The position numbers and the translations under genes are program-made. The notes below the pieces were generated by a model, which did not search any database, was not told the DNA's origin, and saw nothing but the letters and a program-made list of their open reading frames with translations. This document shows, piece by piece, positions 17,647 through 26,977 of a stretch of DNA of 64,000 bases; the first letter of the stretch is position 1, and each line of letters opens with the position of its first letter. This DNA comes from Pseudomonas sp. F(2018) (GTDB lineage Bacteria > Pseudomonadota > Gammaproteobacteria > Pseudomonadales > Pseudomonadaceae), in NCBI RefSeq assembly GCF_005508865.1, contig NZ_SCOM01000002.1:62001-126000 (forward strand), read 5' to 3'.

Positions 17647-19401
17647 TTATTGGCGTTGGGCGGTGGCGGCGGTCGGTGCCTGGTACACCGGCTTGCCGGC
17701 GAACCAGGTCTGCAGCACCTTGGTCTCGAACAGCGCGGCGTCGTCGACCTTGAACACGTCGCGGTCGAGCACGATCAGGTCGGCCTGCTTGCCCGGTGCC
17801 AGCGAGCCGATGCGGTCGTCCAGGCGCAGGGTCTTGGCGGCGTTGATGGTGTAGGCACGCAGCATGGTCTCGCGGTCGATGCTCTCGGCGGCGTTGAGCA
17901 CGCCGAGCGGGCCCTTGCGGGTGCTGGCCTGGGCGATGGCGTTCCACGGGTTGGGGCTAGACACCGGCCAGTCGCTGGCCCCGGCGATGATGGCGCCGGC
18001 CTTGTGCAGCGAGCGCGCCGGGTACTGGAAGCGATAGGCGTAGGCGCTGACGTAGGGCTTCACCAGTTCCTCGGTGTAGCTCTCCGCCGTGGCCCACAGC
18101 AGCTGCATGGAGGCGATCACGCCGAGCTCCTTGAAGCGCGGGAACTCCTTCGGATTGACCAGCTGCAGGTGGCTGATGCTGTGTGGCACCGGCGCTTGGC
18201 TGAGGCCACGGGCGTACTGCACGGCGTTCAGCGATTCGCGCACCGCGCGGTCGCCGACGGCGTGCATGTGCACGATCCAGCCGCGCTTCTCGGCGGCCGC
18301 CACCAGCGGGCCGAAGCCTTGCGGGTCGATCAGCAGCTGACCCTGCTTGTGGCTGTTGGTGTAGGGGTCGATCACCGCGGCGGTCTGCCCCGGGTATTCG
18401 AGGATGCCGTCGACGAACACCTTGAGGCCGGGGAAGGTCAGGTTGGGCACGCCGGCGAACTGGCGCATCACGTCGGCCTGCACCGCCAGGTCCTCGGGCT
18501 TGCTCTGCGGATGGGTCAGCAGCAGGGCGGCCACATGCACGTTCAGTTCGCCCTTCTCGGCCAGCGCACGGTACAGCGGCAGCACGCCGAGGTCCTTGGT
18601 GGTCGGGCGCATCTCGAACAGCGACTGCTCGCCACCGCCGTTGGCCGCCGCGTCCATCCAGGCGGTGACGCCCACCTCCAGGTTGATCCGTACCGCTTCG
18701 CGTGCAGCCTTCAGCATCATCGCTTCGGAGGGCTTGGGCAGTTGGCTGCGCACCCGGTCCCAGCCGGTTTCGCTGAGGTAGCCGGTGGGCGTCAGGTCCG
18801 CCTCGTGTTCGATATAGCTGGCCTCTTTCTCATCGAGGGTCTTGATCAGCGCGGCGTCGATGCCGACACGGCGCAGCATGGCCTGGTTGGCCCAGCCGGT
18901 GTGGCCGTCGATGCCGTCGAGCACCAGCGGCTGCTCTGCCCAGCGGCCCTGATTGAAGCGCTTGGCCAGGGCGCGGCTGTCTTTCCAGTAGGCCGAGCTG
19001 GCGCCGGAAATCACCACGATGTCGCCCAGGCGCGCGGTACCGGCGGCGTCCTGTTCGATGATCCACTGCTCCAGCTCGGCCAGCGGCTTGACCTCGTCAT
19101 AGAGATTGGCGCGCAGGCTAGCCAGGGCGCCCATCACCGGGTGGCTGTGGGTGTCGATCATGCCGGGCATCAGCACCTTGCCGGCCAGGTCGACGCGGCG
19201 GGTATCGGCATCGGCCAGGGCGAGGATCTGTGCATCGCTGCCGACCTCGAGGATCTTGCCGTCCTCCACCGCCACGGCCTGGGCGCGTGGCTGGCCGGAC
19301 TCGGCGGTGAATACCTGGCCGTTGAACAGAATCAGGTCGGCGGCGGCCATGGCTTCCATCGAGGAAAAAGCCAGTGCGCTCGCCAGTAGTGCTCTTTTCA
19401 T
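17647..19401 (-). CDS. exported YtcJ-like amidohydrolase
   Basis: 584 aa with a signal peptide (about residues 1-20, AMAAA). The metal-ligand blocks of the amidohydrolase_3 (YtcJ) family are present: IDTHSHP near residue 84, HMHAVGDRAV, HSISHLQLV and GASDWPVSSPNPW. The ASDWP Asp completes the binuclear centre. It probably hydrolyses an N-acyl or cyclic amide in the periplasm; the substrate is unknown. A LysR gene is divergent 104 bases away. Confidence 0.85.
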   Translation of the reverse strand: MKRALLASALAFSSMEAMAAADLILFNGQVFTAESGQPRAQAVAVEDGKILEVGSDAQILALADADTRRVDLAGKVLMPGMIDTHSHPVMGALASLRANLYDEVKPLAELEQWIIEQDAAGTARLGDIVVISGASSAYWKDSRALAKRFNQGRWAEQPLVLDGIDGHTGWANQAMLRRVGIDAALIKTLDEKEASYIEHEADLTPTGYLSETGWDRVRSQLPKPSEAMMLKAAREAVRINLEVGVTAWMDAAANGGGEQSLFEMRPTTKDLGVLPLYRALAEKGELNVHVAALLLTHPQSKPEDLAVQADVMRQFAGVPNLTFPGLKVFVDGILEYPGQTAAVIDPYTNSHKQGQLLIDPQGFGPLVAAAEKRGWIVHMHAVGDRAVRESLNAVQYARGLSQAPVPHSISHLQLVNPKEFPRFKELGVIASMQLLWATAESYTEELVKPYVSAYAYRFQYPARSLHKAGAIIAGASDWPVSSPNPWNAIAQASTRKGPLGVLNAAESIDRETMLRAYTINAAKTLRLDDRIGSLAPGKQADLIVLDRDVFKVDDAALFETKVLQTWFAGKPVYQAPTAATAQRQ

Positions 19402-19505
19402 GATGCCCCCTTGTTTTTATTGATCTGGCGGCGAGACTAGCGAAAGCACGCCGGTGGCAGAACGCCGCCGGCGCGCACAAGCTTTTTGCCGAAAAGGAAA
19501 AACTC

Positions 19506-20423
19506 ATGGACAAGCTGGGGGCCCTGTCGATGTTCGTTGCCGCGGCCGAACAGGGCAGCTTTAGCCGCGCCGCCGAACTGCTGGGCAAGACGCCCTCGGC
19601 CCTGACCAAGGCGGTCGGCCACCTGGAGCGTGAGCTCGGTGCGCTGCTGTTCGAGCGCAGCACCCGGCGCATCGTGCTGACCGAGGTCGGGCGCCTCTAT
19701 CTGGACACCGCGCGCCAGGTGCTGCAGCGCCTGCACGAGGCCGGCGAGGAGATCGACCAGCTGCAGCACGGCCTGCACGGCAGCCTGCGGCTGACCGCGC
19801 CGCTGGCCTTCGGCCGCGCCTTCCTCGACGAGGTGTGTGCCGGCTTCCTCGCCGAGTACCCGCAACTGCGCCTGCGCGTGGACCTGTGCGATGACTTCGT
19901 CGACCTGGTCGAGGCCGGTTACGACCTGGCCCTGCGCGAGGGCCCGAGCGACCTGCCGGGGCTGATCGCCCGGGTGGTCGGCAAGAACCGCATCTACCTC
20001 TGCGCCAGCCCCGACTATCTGGCGCGCAACCCGCAGCCACTGACCCCGCAGACCATGGAGCAGCATGACTGGCTGATGTACGCGCACCCGGCGCTGGGTC
20101 GTGAGGGCTGGTGGGTGGAGCAGGACGGCCGGCGCATCTGTCTGCCGCACCCGCGGCGCGTGCGCCTGGAGAGCGACAACTACGACCTGCTGCTGGCCAA
20201 TGCCGTGGCCGGCCTCGGCGTGCTGCACACGCCGCAGTGGAGCGTCGCCCCGTTGCTGGCCCAGGGGCGCCTGGTGCGGGTGATGGAGGAGTACCGGATC
20301 GACCCGGATGCCTTCGGCGCCGACATTCTCGCCGTCTACCCCAGCCACCGCCGTGCCACCGGCAAGGTGCAGGCGTTCATCGATTACCTGCAGCGCTTTC
20401 TCGGCGAGCGCGGCTTCGCCTGA
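19506..20423 (+). CDS. LysR family transcriptional regulator
   Basis: 305 aa. N-terminal helix-turn-helix FVAAAEQGSFSRAAELLGKTPSALTKAVGHLERELG is the LysR signature. The periplasmic-binding-like effector domain follows, with RLTAPLAFG marking its start. Divergent from the exported amidohydrolase gene, the usual arrangement for a LysR and its target; it may also affect the downstream amidohydrolase-CoA block. Confidence 0.9.
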   Translation: MDKLGALSMFVAAAEQGSFSRAAELLGKTPSALTKAVGHLERELGALLFERSTRRIVLTEVGRLYLDTARQVLQRLHEAGEEIDQLQHGLHGSLRLTAPLAFGRAFLDEVCAGFLAEYPQLRLRVDLCDDFVDLVEAGYDLALREGPSDLPGLIARVVGKNRIYLCASPDYLARNPQPLTPQTMEQHDWLMYAHPALGREGWWVEQDGRRICLPHPRRVRLESDNYDLLLANAVAGLGVLHTPQWSVAPLLAQGRLVRVMEEYRIDPDAFGADILAVYPSHRRATGKVQAFIDYLQRFLGERGFA

Positions 20424-20530
20424 GCCAGGCGCTGAGCATTGGGGTCAATCGCCCCGAGCACTTGCGTCATTGAGAGGCGGGGAGGGCCGGCCTAACCTGC
20501 GGCGATCGCCAATGGAACGCGGAGCTACGG

Positions 20531-21349
20531 ATGAACGCCATCGATGCCTGGGCCCAGCCCGCCAACGGCCGTCTGCGCCAGACCATGCCCGAGGTCGCGC
20601 GATTGTTCGAGAAGTCCGGCAGCGGCCATCTGCTCGACCAGGCGCTGAGCCCGGATCAGACCGTGGCGCACATGGACGAGGCCGGCGTCGACAGGCTGAT
20701 GCTGGCCGCCTGGTGCCGGCCCGAGGGCTGGGTATTCAGCAACGACGACATTGCCGCCTACACCCGCGCCTACCCGCAGCGCTTCGTCGGCGTGGCCACG
20801 GTGGACCTGAGCAAGCCGCTGGCCGCCGTGCGCGAGCTGGAGCGGGCGGTGCTGGAGCTGGGCTGCAAGGCTCTGCGCATTGTGCCCTGGCTGTGGAAGC
20901 TGCCGCCCAACCATCGCCTGTACTACCCGCTGTACGTGAAGTGCATCGAGCTGGACATCCCGTTCTGCACCCAGGTCGGCCACACCGGCCCGCTGATGCC
21001 CTCCGAGACCGGCCGCCCGGTGCCTTACCTGGACGAGGTGGCGCTGGACTTCCCCGAGCTGCGCATCGTCGCCGGGCATATCGGCCATCCCTGGACCGAC
21101 GAGATGATCGGCGTGGCCTGGAAACACGACAACGTCTATATCGATACCTCGGCCTACCTGCCGCGCTACTACCCACAGCAGCTGCTGCAATTCATGCAGA
21201 GCTACGGGGCGGACAAGGTGCTGTTCGGCAGCAACTTCCCGCAGCTGTCGCTGAGCCGCTGCATGGCTCAGGTCAAGGAGCTGGGGCTGAGCGCGGATGT
21301 CGAAGCCAAGTTCCTGCATGACAACGCGCGGCGCGTATTCAAGCTGTAA
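20531..21349 (+). CDS. amidohydrolase-fold (ACMSD-like) protein lacking the HxH motif
   Basis: 272 aa. TIM-barrel amidohydrolase-2 pattern: VGHTGPLMPSE, VAGHIGHPWTDE, NVYIDTSAYLPRYYP and LFGSNFPQ. The N-terminal HxH metal site expected after ID is replaced by AWAQP, and the late Asp (usually GSDYP) is Asn. It may bind metal differently, act as a decarboxylase/hydrolase with fewer ligands, or be non-catalytic. It is the first gene of a plus-strand run with an acyl-CoA synthetase and a CoA-transferase. Confidence 0.75.
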   Translation: MNAIDAWAQPANGRLRQTMPEVARLFEKSGSGHLLDQALSPDQTVAHMDEAGVDRLMLAAWCRPEGWVFSNDDIAAYTRAYPQRFVGVATVDLSKPLAAVRELERAVLELGCKALRIVPWLWKLPPNHRLYYPLYVKCIELDIPFCTQVGHTGPLMPSETGRPVPYLDEVALDFPELRIVAGHIGHPWTDEMIGVAWKHDNVYIDTSAYLPRYYPQQLLQFMQSYGADKVLFGSNFPQLSLSRCMAQVKELGLSADVEAKFLHDNARRVFKL

Positions 21350-21385
21350 GAGTCGCTCCCAGAACAATAAAAAAGAGAGCCCCGC

Positions 21386-23023
21386 ATGACCGAACAACTG
21401 CCGCTGCAACGCTTCCAGCACTGGGTTGAGCAGTGCCCCGACAAGGTCTGGCTGCGCCAGCCGGTGGCCGGGGCCTGGCACGACTTCACCTGGCGCCAGG
21501 TCGACGATCAGGCCCGGCGCCTGGCCGCCGGCCTGCTCGCCCTGGGCTGCGCGCCCGGCGACCGGGTGGCGATCCTGGCGAAGAACTGCGCCGAATGGTT
21601 CATCAGCGACCTGGCGATCATGCTGGCCGGGCTGGTCAGCGTGCCGCTGTATCCGCTGCAGACCGCCGAGAGCATCGCCTATGTGCTGGAGCACGCCGAC
21701 TGCAAGGCGATCATCCTCGGCAAGCTGGACGAGCCGGAGAAGCTGGAGGCCGGCATCGGCCCGCAGGTGCAGCGCATCGCCATGTCGTACCCGACCCTGC
21801 GCGCCGAGTACCAGTGGCACGAGCTGCAGGCCTATCCGCCGCTGCAGACCACCCACAGCCAGCGCGGCGATGAGCTGCTGAGCATCCTCTACACCTCCGG
21901 CACCACCGGCCAGCCCAAGGGCGCCATGCTTTCGGCGCGGGCCATGGCCTTTGCCGCTGCCAACACCAGCCTGGAGATGAAGCTGTCCGAGCACGACCAG
22001 TTCTTCTCCTACCTGCCGCTGTCGCACGCCGCCGAGCGCTTCCTGGTGCAGATGAACAGCCTGTACAGCGGTGCGTCCGTGGCCTTCGTCGAGTCCCTGG
22101 ACACCTTCGCCGCCGACCTGCGGCATATCCGTCCGACCGTGTTCTTCTCCGTGCCGCGGCTGTGGACGCGCTTCCAGCTGGGCGTGCTGGAGCGCATGCC
22201 GGAGAAACGCCTGGCTCTGCTGCTGCGCCTGCCCTTTATCGGTGGCCTGGTGGCGCGCAAGATCCGCCGTGGCCTGGGCCTCGACCGTGCAAGGGTGCTG
22301 GTGTCCGGCGCGGCGTCGATCTCACGTGGCCTGCTCGACTGGTACCGCGCGCTGGGCCTCACCATCTGCGAGGGCTACGGCATGACCGAGAACTTTGCCT
22401 ACGGCAGCTTCAACCGCCCCGGTCAGGTGCGCTTCGGCACGGTCGGTCGGCCGATGCCGGGCAACGAACTACGCATCGCCGAGAACGGCGAGGTGCTGTT
22501 CCGCAGCCCGACCCTGATGCTCGGCTACTACCGTGAGCCGCAGCTGAGCCTGAGCGCCCTCGACGGCGGCTGGCTGCACACCGGCGACAAGGGCGAGGTG
22601 GACGAGGCCGGCTACCTGCGCATCACCGGGCGGGTGAAGGACATCTTCAAGACCAGCAAGGGCAAGTACGTGGCGCCGGCGCCCATCGAAGGCGAGATCG
22701 CCAAGAACACCTGGGTCGAGCAGGTCTGCCTGATGGGCAGCAACCTCGACCAGCCGCTGGCGCTGATCGAACTGTCGCCGGCTGCCCGCGCCCAGCCGCG
22801 CGAAAAAGTGGCCGCCGATCTGCAGGCCACCCTGCACAGCCTTAACGCCACCCTGCAGCCCCACGAACGCCTGAGCCACCTGCTGCTGGTGCAGGACAGC
22901 TGGACCGTGGACAACGGCTGCATGACCCCGACCATGAAAATCCGCCGCAATGTGCTGGAAGCCAGGTACACCGACCTGGTCGCCCGCCTGCCGGCCGAAT
23001 CCTCTCTGCACTGGGAAAGCTGA
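21386..23023 (+). CDS. AMP-dependent acyl-CoA synthetase/ligase
   Basis: 545 aa. Adenylate-forming enzyme motifs are intact: YTSGTTGQPKGAM (P-loop, about residues 169-181), GYGMTEN (A5), and GDKGEVDEAGYLRITGRVKDIFKTSKGKYVAP (A7-A8 with the hinge Asp and Lys). The LKTSKGKYVAP wording is that of the long-chain/FadD15-like subgroup. It converts a carboxylic acid to its CoA thioester. Two bases separate it from the CoA-transferase gene. Confidence 0.9.
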   Translation: MTEQLPLQRFQHWVEQCPDKVWLRQPVAGAWHDFTWRQVDDQARRLAAGLLALGCAPGDRVAILAKNCAEWFISDLAIMLAGLVSVPLYPLQTAESIAYVLEHADCKAIILGKLDEPEKLEAGIGPQVQRIAMSYPTLRAEYQWHELQAYPPLQTTHSQRGDELLSILYTSGTTGQPKGAMLSARAMAFAAANTSLEMKLSEHDQFFSYLPLSHAAERFLVQMNSLYSGASVAFVESLDTFAADLRHIRPTVFFSVPRLWTRFQLGVLERMPEKRLALLLRLPFIGGLVARKIRRGLGLDRARVLVSGAASISRGLLDWYRALGLTICEGYGMTENFAYGSFNRPGQVRFGTVGRPMPGNELRIAENGEVLFRSPTLMLGYYREPQLSLSALDGGWLHTGDKGEVDEAGYLRITGRVKDIFKTSKGKYVAPAPIEGEIAKNTWVEQVCLMGSNLDQPLALIELSPAARAQPREKVAADLQATLHSLNATLQPHERLSHLLLVQDSWTVDNGCMTPTMKIRRNVLEARYTDLVARLPAESSLHWES

Positions 23024-23025
23024 AC

Positions 23026-24201
23026 ATGAAAGGCCCGCTGTCTTCGCTGAAAGTCCTCGACTTCTCCACCCTGCTGCCGGGGCCGTTCGCCTCGCTGCTG
23101 CTGGCCGATATGGGCGCCGAGGTGCTGCGCATCGAGTCGCCCAGCCGGGTGGACCTGGTGCGGGTGCTGCCGCCACACGTGGACGGGGTATCCACCAGCC
23201 ATGCCTACCTCAACCGCAACAAGCGCTGCCTGGCCCTGGACCTGAAGAGGCCCGAGGCGCTGGAGGTGGTGCGCCGCCTGGTGGCCGAGTACGACATCGT
23301 GCTGGAGCAGTTCCGCCCCGGGGTGATGGACAAGCTCGGCCTCGGCTACGAGGCGCTCAAAACGATCAATCCGCGGCTGATCTACGTCTCGATCACCGGC
23401 TACGGCCAGACCGGGCCGTACAAGGACCGCGCCGGCCACGACCTCAACTACCTGGCCCTGAGCGGCCTCTCCAGCTACACCGGCCGCCGCGACAGCGGTC
23501 CGCTGCCGCTCGGCGTGCAGGTGGCGGACATCGCCGGCGGCTCGCTGCACGGAGTGATCGGCCTGCTCGCCGCGGTGATCGCCCGGCAGAGCACGGGGCA
23601 GGGCCAGCACGTGGACATCAGCATGACTGACTGCGCCTTCAGCCTGCACGCCATGGCTGGTGCCGGCTACCTGGCCGGCAGCGTCGAGCCGGATATGCAG
23701 AACCAGGTGCTCAACGGCGGCAGCTTCTACGACTACTACCGCACCCGCGATGGCCGCTGGCTGTCGGTGGGCAGCCTGGAGCCGCAGTTCATGCAGCAGT
23801 TCTGTGCTGCTCTTGGGCGTCCGGAGTTGGCGGCGATGGGCCTGTCGCCCAGGGACCAGGAGAAGCTCAAGGGCGAGATCGCCGCGGAGGTGGAGAAGCA
23901 CGACCTGGCCGAGTGGCAACGGCGCTTCGCCGAGGTGGATGCCTGCGTCGAACCGGTACTGAAACTCTCCGAGGCGGTCGAGCACCCGCAGCTCAGGGCC
24001 CGTGGCGTGGTCACCGAAGTGCCACGCGAGGGCAAGGCCGCGCAACGGCAGATCGCCTGCCCGATCCGCTTCTCCGCGGGGCTGCAGCCGCCACGCCATA
24101 TCGGCGCGCCAGTGGGGGCGCATAACGACGAGGTACTGCGCGAGCTGGGCTATGACGAGGAGGGGATTGCCGCACTTAGGGCGAGCAAGGCGCTCGGCTA
24201 G
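23026..24201 (+). CDS. CaiB/BaiF (class III) CoA-transferase or racemase
   Basis: 391 aa. N-terminal LKVLDFSTLLPGPFASLLLADMGAEVLRIE and the catalytic Asp139 in GHDLNYLALSG are diagnostic. The class includes formyl-/carnitine-CoA transferases and alpha-methylacyl-CoA racemase; the conserved Asp is used by all. Length of about 390 aa fits both. Following an acyl-CoA ligase, it may epimerise or exchange the CoA ester made by that enzyme. Confidence 0.9.
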   Translation: MKGPLSSLKVLDFSTLLPGPFASLLLADMGAEVLRIESPSRVDLVRVLPPHVDGVSTSHAYLNRNKRCLALDLKRPEALEVVRRLVAEYDIVLEQFRPGVMDKLGLGYEALKTINPRLIYVSITGYGQTGPYKDRAGHDLNYLALSGLSSYTGRRDSGPLPLGVQVADIAGGSLHGVIGLLAAVIARQSTGQGQHVDISMTDCAFSLHAMAGAGYLAGSVEPDMQNQVLNGGSFYDYYRTRDGRWLSVGSLEPQFMQQFCAALGRPELAAMGLSPRDQEKLKGEIAAEVEKHDLAEWQRRFAEVDACVEPVLKLSEAVEHPQLRARGVVTEVPREGKAAQRQIACPIRFSAGLQPPRHIGAPVGAHNDEVLRELGYDEEGIAALRASKALG

Positions 24202-24231
24202 GAGTCTCTCCCAGGAAGGCCGCGTACGCGG

Positions 24232-24723
24232 TCATGCGCCGCCAACCCGCGGCGGTTTGACCGGCAACGAGGTGAAGGGCTTGATCTCCTTGAGCACGAA
24301 CATGCTCTGCATCTCCTTGATGCCGGGTAGCTGGCGAACGACCGTCATCGCAAATTCGGCGAACGAGTCCAGGTCCCGCGCCACCACCTGCAGCAGAAAG
24401 TCGGCGTCACCGCCGATGCTGTAACAGGCGACGACATCCTCCAGGCCCATGACTTCCTCCTCGAACTTCTGCGCCTCGGTCCTGCTGTGGCGATCGATGC
24501 TGACGCGGATGAACACCATGACCCCCAGCCCGATCTTGCGTCGGTCCAGTACGGCCCGGTAGCCCTGGATATAACGGTGTTCCTCCAGCTGCCGGACCCT
24601 GCGCCAACACGGCGACGCCGACATGCCGATGTGGTCGGCCAGGGTCTGGTTGGCCATGCGGCCATCCTGCTGAAGGGCGGAGAGGATGCGGGCATCCGTA
24701 AGCGTCAAGGTGTAATCGGTCAT
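24232..24723 (-). CDS. Lrp/AsnC family transcriptional regulator
   Basis: 163 aa. N-terminal helix-turn-helix LTDARILSALQQDGRMANQTLADHIGMSASPCWRRVRQLEE is the Lrp signature, followed by the RAM ligand-binding domain (VACYSIGGDADFLLQVVARD). Divergent from the LysE exporter gene, the standard arrangement in which an Lrp-type protein senses an amino acid and activates its export. Confidence 0.92.
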   Translation of the reverse strand: MTDYTLTLTDARILSALQQDGRMANQTLADHIGMSASPCWRRVRQLEEHRYIQGYRAVLDRRKIGLGVMVFIRVSIDRHSRTEAQKFEEEVMGLEDVVACYSIGGDADFLLQVVARDLDSFAEFAMTVVRQLPGIKEMQSMFVLKEIKPFTSLPVKPPRVGGA

Positions 24724-24968
24724 GGATTTCTCTTGTTGGCTTGTCTGGGGAAGAATCTACCCTTTTTGCCCGTTATTGGCCGCAAGTAGAAAAGTTTTTC
24801 CTGGGAAGCGGGGTTAGAGTTTTCCCGTTCTCTCGGCACCATCCAGCCGCTGGCACGGCGGGTCTCGCTTCATCCGGCGAGCCGTCCGGTGCCGGCCTAG
24901 GGCCATCAGGAGAGAACGCTGCGCGGCCCGCGGTCCGCGCCGTCGACCATCGCTCCGAGGACTCCAGC

Positions 24969-25589
24969 TTGCTCGATCTGACCCAACTCATGACTTACTC
25001 GGTGTCGCTGCTGATCGCGGCGATCGTGCCTGGCCCCGGCATGGCGGCTCTCGTGGCCCGCAGTGTGGCCGGCGGGGCTGTTTCGGGCAGCTGCCTGCTG
25101 CTCGGGTTGATCCTGGGCGATCTGATCTATCTGTCGTTCGCCGTCTTCGGCCTGGCGCTGATCGCCGAACATTTCGACCCGCTGTTCCAACTGGTGCGCT
25201 GGGGAGCCGCACTGTATCTCGGCTATCTGGCCTGGCGCTTCTGGTTCGCCGACCACCAGCAGATAGTCGTGGGCCGCCCCGCGCAGAAGCGCGAACTGCT
25301 GTCTGCGGCCGTGTCGGGACTGACCATTACCCTGGGTAATCCGAAGACCATCGCCTTCTATCTCGCGCTGGTGCCCTTGGCGATCGACTTGCAGAGCGTC
25401 TCTCTCGGCAGCTGGGGGCTGGTGCTGGTGCCGCTTACGGTGGTGGTGCTGGTGGCTGTCGGCGCGGTGTTCATCGGCGCGGCGGTGCGTATCCGTTACC
25501 TGCTGTCGAGTGCCAGGGCCCAGCAGTACCTGTTCCGTGGGGCTGCCACGGTGATGCTGGGCGCAGCCCTGTCCATGCTGGTGCGCTGA
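24969..25589 (+). CDS. LysE family amino-acid exporter
   Basis: 206 aa from a TTG start at 24969 with GAGGA 7 bases upstream; the frame is open further 5' but without homology. Six hydrophobic segments. IVPGPGMAALVARS is the LysE/RhtB signature, and GNPKTIAFYLALVP is the conserved second block. Exports an amino acid or related compound across the inner membrane; substrate undetermined. The 245-base gap to the divergent lrp gene holds both promoters. Confidence 0.88.
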   Translation: MLDLTQLMTYSVSLLIAAIVPGPGMAALVARSVAGGAVSGSCLLLGLILGDLIYLSFAVFGLALIAEHFDPLFQLVRWGAALYLGYLAWRFWFADHQQIVVGRPAQKRELLSAAVSGLTITLGNPKTIAFYLALVPLAIDLQSVSLGSWGLVLVPLTVVVLVAVGAVFIGAAVRIRYLLSSARAQQYLFRGAATVMLGAALSMLVR

Positions 25590-25626
25590 GCCGGCCTCGG
25601 TCGCCCGCCTGCCGTCCGGGCTGCGG

Positions 25627-26121
25627 CTATTCGACCCGCTGCTCGCCGCTGAATACCAGGGTCGCCCGGCAACGGCGGCAGAAGTAGCGGCGGCCCTTGC
25701 GCACCAGGCCGTGGCGCTGGCTGGAGAAGGGGAACTCGCCGTCCGGGCACTGGCACAGGTAAAGGTAGCGGGTGACCTTGCGCCGGCCCACGTCGTAGTT
25801 ATGGCAGCGCTCCGGCGGCAGCTCGTAGACGCCGCGCATGATCAGCTGCCATTCCTCGCCATGGGGCTGGATGCGCGGGCCGAACAGCTGGTGGGCCACC
25901 AGGTGCGCCACTTCATGGGCCACCGTTTGCTTGAGGAAGTGCTCGCGGTTTTCCGCGTACAGCTTGGGGTTGAAGCGCAGCAGGTTCTCCTGCAGGTGCG
26001 CCACGCCGGCCTTCTGCCCGCGCAGCTTGAAGCTGATTTCGGGGCGAGTGAACGGGCGCTTGAAGAAGTCTTCGGCCTGCTGGTAGCAGGATTCAACGCG
26101 GGCATAGAGCGATTCGGGCAT
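25627..26121 (-). CDS. sprT: SprT family zinc metalloprotease-like protein
   Basis: 164 aa from ATG 26121 (E. coli SprT is 165). HEVAHLVAH (His69, Glu70, His73) is the metal site, HGEEW supplies a further ligand, and CHNY, CQC and CRRC form the C-terminal zinc ribbon. The SprT domain is shared with the DNA-protein-crosslink protease SPRTN; the bacterial role is unproven. Confidence 0.88.
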   Translation of the reverse strand: MPESLYARVESCYQQAEDFFKRPFTRPEISFKLRGQKAGVAHLQENLLRFNPKLYAENREHFLKQTVAHEVAHLVAHQLFGPRIQPHGEEWQLIMRGVYELPPERCHNYDVGRRKVTRYLYLCQCPDGEFPFSSQRHGLVRKGRRYFCRRCRATLVFSGEQRVE

Positions 26122-26172
26122 GCGGCAATTATGCCGCATCACCCGGCGTGGCCAAACCAACCGCTGGTCGAG

Positions 26173-26844
26173 TCAGTCGTTGCTGTGTTGCTGCTCCTGC
26201 ACGCTCGGCCTTTCCTCGCGGGTCGGGTAGCCCTGTTCCGGCGTGGTGCGCTCGTACACCGGGTGCATGTAGAAGTGCCAGTGCAGGATGGCCGAGACCA
26301 GCAGCGTCACCACCGACAGCACCGCCACCGCCCACACCGAGCCGGCGTAGACGATGCCCTGCTGCTGGCGGATGCGCATGAAGGTGGGCAGGCCGACGAA
26401 CAGCAGGAAGGTCGAGTAGGCGCAGGCCAACGCCAGGACGATCACCGCCAGCCAGCGGCTGGGGTAGACCGCCGCCAGACCGGCGAGGAAGAACGGCGTG
26501 GCGGTGTAGGCGGCGAAGCCGATGCACTGGTTCAGCGAGGGGCGGGTGTCGAAGGTTCGTGACATCCAGCGGATGAAGCCGCCCATGATCAGCGTGCCGA
26601 TCAATGCGGTGAAATAGACGTTGAGCGACAGCAGCAGGGCGCTGCGTTCGTCCAGGAATACCCGCTCGTCCTCGGCCAGGCTCCAGCCGATCTCGGTGGT
26701 GCCGATGTACAGGCTCACGGCGGGAATCAGGGCGAGCAGCAGCAGATGGCCGAGGTAGTGGGCGGAATGCTGTTCCTCTTCCTGCCGGATCTCATGCCAG
26801 GCGGCGTCCGGGTGGGTGAACAGGTTCAGGAAGTGCGGAGTCAT
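26173..26844 (-). CDS. Yip1 domain membrane protein (paralogue 1)
   Basis: 223 aa. Starts LFTHPDAAWHEIRQEEE, the usual opening of bacterial Yip1-domain proteins, followed by about five hydrophobic segments and a charged C-terminus. It is clearly homologous to the next gene (same opening, IGTTEIGWSL, GFAAYTATP, VGLPTFM). Inner-membrane; function unknown. Confidence 0.8.
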   Translation of the reverse strand: MTPHFLNLFTHPDAAWHEIRQEEEQHSAHYLGHLLLLALIPAVSLYIGTTEIGWSLAEDERVFLDERSALLLSLNVYFTALIGTLIMGGFIRWMSRTFDTRPSLNQCIGFAAYTATPFFLAGLAAVYPSRWLAVIVLALACAYSTFLLFVGLPTFMRIRQQQGIVYAGSVWAVAVLSVVTLLVSAILHWHFYMHPVYERTTPEQGYPTREERPSVQEQQHSND

Positions 26845-26933
26845 GGGCGACGTTCCTCTGCGGGCCGGCTTATTGCCTTAGAGCCCACCCGGTGCCGTCG
26901 GGGTTCAACTTTCTTGTCCTGCAGCCTTGCGGC

Positions 26934-26960
26934 AAAACAAAAGGCCGCCCGTGGGCGGCC
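26934..26960 (-). terminator. rho-independent terminator for the Yip1 gene
   Basis: Stem GGCCGCCC / GGGCGGCC (26943-26950 with 26953-26960) followed on the minus strand by a T-rich tract (complement of AAAACAAAA, 26934-26942). It follows the minus-strand Yip1 paralogue 2. Confidence 0.8.
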
Positions 26961-26977
26961 TCGTCATTCGGCGTCGA

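Noticed and set aside
17650..19389. 579-codon plus-strand ORF opposite the exported amidohydrolase
   Set aside because: Shadow frame with His/Gly/Val-rich low-complexity sequence; the minus-strand gene has signal peptide and metal motifs.
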